A stretch of DNA of 49,686 nucleotides, from the NCBI GenBank assembly GCA_033557835.1, contig JAWQRO010000193.1:1-49686 (forward strand), in the 5' to 3' direction. The notes under the pieces are model-generated. The model was not told where the DNA came from and did no database searches. It saw only the letters and a list, made by a program, of their open reading frames with translations. This document shows, piece by piece, positions 48,711-49,686 of the stretch. The position numbers were made by a program, and so were the translations under genes. The DNA is from Helochares maculicollis (taxonomy: Eukaryota > Arthropoda > Insecta > Coleoptera > Hydrophilidae). Numbering within the stretch: position 1 is the stretch's first letter; every line of letters starts with the position of its first letter.

Positions 48711-49564
48711 TAATTCACAAGAAGGTGAAGGTCCTTCGGTATCCCTTCTACTTAAGAGGTTGTAGCCTATCCAACTCGTGTTTGCAGTTGGCAAATTAAT
48801 GAGTGTTGGCTGAAGCTGCCGTTTTTACTAATTTGGTATCATTTTTGCCTTTGATTGCAGCAAATGGCAATGATTACAACGCATCATATTTAAAGTTTGC
48901 GCCTTATGCATGGTCTACTTCGAAAGTTAGTGAATCTACTATTATTTAGATATGAATCAATATTTTATTCACAGTTATGAATTAACCTTGTTTTCACCTT
49001 TTACATGACACGGGATTATTAAATTAATATTTTAAATATAATATTCACTTCATATATTGCAATGTTTGAACTTTTGGCAAGTGACAAGTCTGGGTGCTTC
49101 ATAAAATAATTCTTCAAGTATATAATGACCTACATTCGATTAAATTGAGAAACTAATGGGAATAGATAAATTAAGAGATACTTTTATACATGTAAGCCAT
49201 ATTCTAGATAAAAAATTATATTATAAAAAATAGACCTAATAACGAAATTTTAAAAATCAATGATTACTTAGTAATTATTGCACCTGCAAGACAACCAAGT
49301 TTATTTCATTTCTTACTAGCATTGTTTTCTATTTTATAAAAATATATATTTTTATACTGTCTTAGGTATCTGTTTTTACGGAACAAAATTAAAGTAACGC
49401 ACACAGATTTACAAAAGTGTTAATCGAGGAAAACATTCCTGCTACAATAATCTTGCAGTGAATCTTCCCGCAGTCTCTATTCTTTCTTTGAACTGCAGCA
49501 TATTTAAAGTCTTCATATGACAGAAAATATGATTATATATTTTGCCAGCGAGTGCCTGTTTGAA
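48711..49564. other. intergenic stretch upstream of the hexosaminidase promoter
   Basis: AT-rich sequence between two outward-facing putative promoters. No coding exon recognised. Confidence 0.5.
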
Positions 49565-49600
49565 TATAAATGAGTATAAGGCTCTAGAAGTCAGTTTTCG
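49565..49600 (+). promoter_or_regulatory. putative TATA/initiator promoter of a gene beyond the right edge
   Basis: TATAAA at 49565-49570 and TCAGTT at 49591-49596 are spaced so that the TATA box starts 28 bp before the initiator A at 49593, close to the arthropod norm. No coding sequence follows within the remaining 90 bp, and the downstream sequence turns into a GT/G-rich repeat. Confidence 0.35.
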
Positions 49601-49626
49601 GGTAACACCGTTTCAAGTTTCAAGAT

Positions 49627-49686
49627 TTGTGGGTGTGGGTGTGGGTGTGTGTGTGGGTGTGGGTGTGTGTGTGGGTGTGGGGGTGG
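49627..49686. repeat. GT/GGG-rich simple repeat at the right edge
   Basis: At least 60 bp of GTGGGTGT-type units in irregular order, with no A and almost no C on the plus strand, cut off by the window edge. Runs of three or more G recur every few bases, so the strand could form G-quadruplexes. It is by far the most G-rich stretch in an AT-rich window. Confidence 0.9.

Noticed and set aside
1..49686. CRISPR arrays, tRNA or rRNA genes, complete transposons, viral genes
   Set aside because: No regularly spaced direct repeats with spacers, no cloverleaf or rRNA-like sequence recognised by eye, and no intact transposase, integrase or viral frame; a tRNA scan could not be run.

Overview
The window is nuclear DNA of an arthropod, almost certainly an insect. 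It is AT-rich, its genes are split by GT-AG introns (several only 52-54 bp long), UTRs are AT-rich, and the gene set includes insect-type families: a chitooligosaccharide-cleaving beta-N-acetylglucosaminidase, a Galphaf-like G protein and a fear-of-intimacy-type ZIP transporter. I lean towards a holometabolous insect such as a beetle, but only from general gene character. No prokaryotic, viral or CRISPR features were seen.

Layout, left to right. (1) 1-4551, minus: the 5' part of Cyclin T (P-TEFb), running off the left end. (2) 6958-8862, plus: KANSL2 (NSL complex), probably sharing a divergent promoter with Cyclin T; a decayed LINE fragment lies just upstream. (3) 11261-20300, minus: ZIP zinc transporter (foi / SLC39A6-A10 type), with a likely 5' UTR exon near 20.2 kb and a 5.2 kb first intron holding old tandem repeats. 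(4) 23214-24948, plus: a MIF4G-domain protein of the MIF4GD/CTIF kind. (5) 26485-27148, plus: a small protein resembling sperm axonemal SPMIP11/TEX49. (6) A doubtful two-exon 38-codon reading frame at 27.8-28.5 kb. (7) 29833-31411 plus and 32038-33702 minus: two sulfide:quinone oxidoreductase paralogues, tail to tail. (8) 34233-36284, plus: a divergent Gs-class G-alpha, closest to Galphaf. (9) 36515-38520, minus: zeta-COP, with a 539 bp foldback element in its second intron. (10) 39011-41409, plus: NAC-alpha with a 5'TOP-like first exon, divergent from zeta-COP. (11) 44296-48681, minus: GH20 hexosaminidase with a recognisable TATA/Inr promoter. (12) A second TATA/Inr pair and a GT/GGG-rich repeat at the right end.

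Most genes are unrelated housekeeping loci packed as divergent or convergent pairs and do not form a pathway. The one true functional cluster is the SQOR pair (mitochondrial sulfide oxidation). I found no previously undescribed multi-gene system. The items most worth following are the SQOR pair with its different intron layouts, the G-alpha with an insertion between switch I and switch II, the foldback element beside a zeta-COP splice donor, and the two small genes at 26.5-28.5 kb.

All intron boundaries were inferred by hand from GT-AG sites, reading phase and family resemblance. No alignment or search was run.
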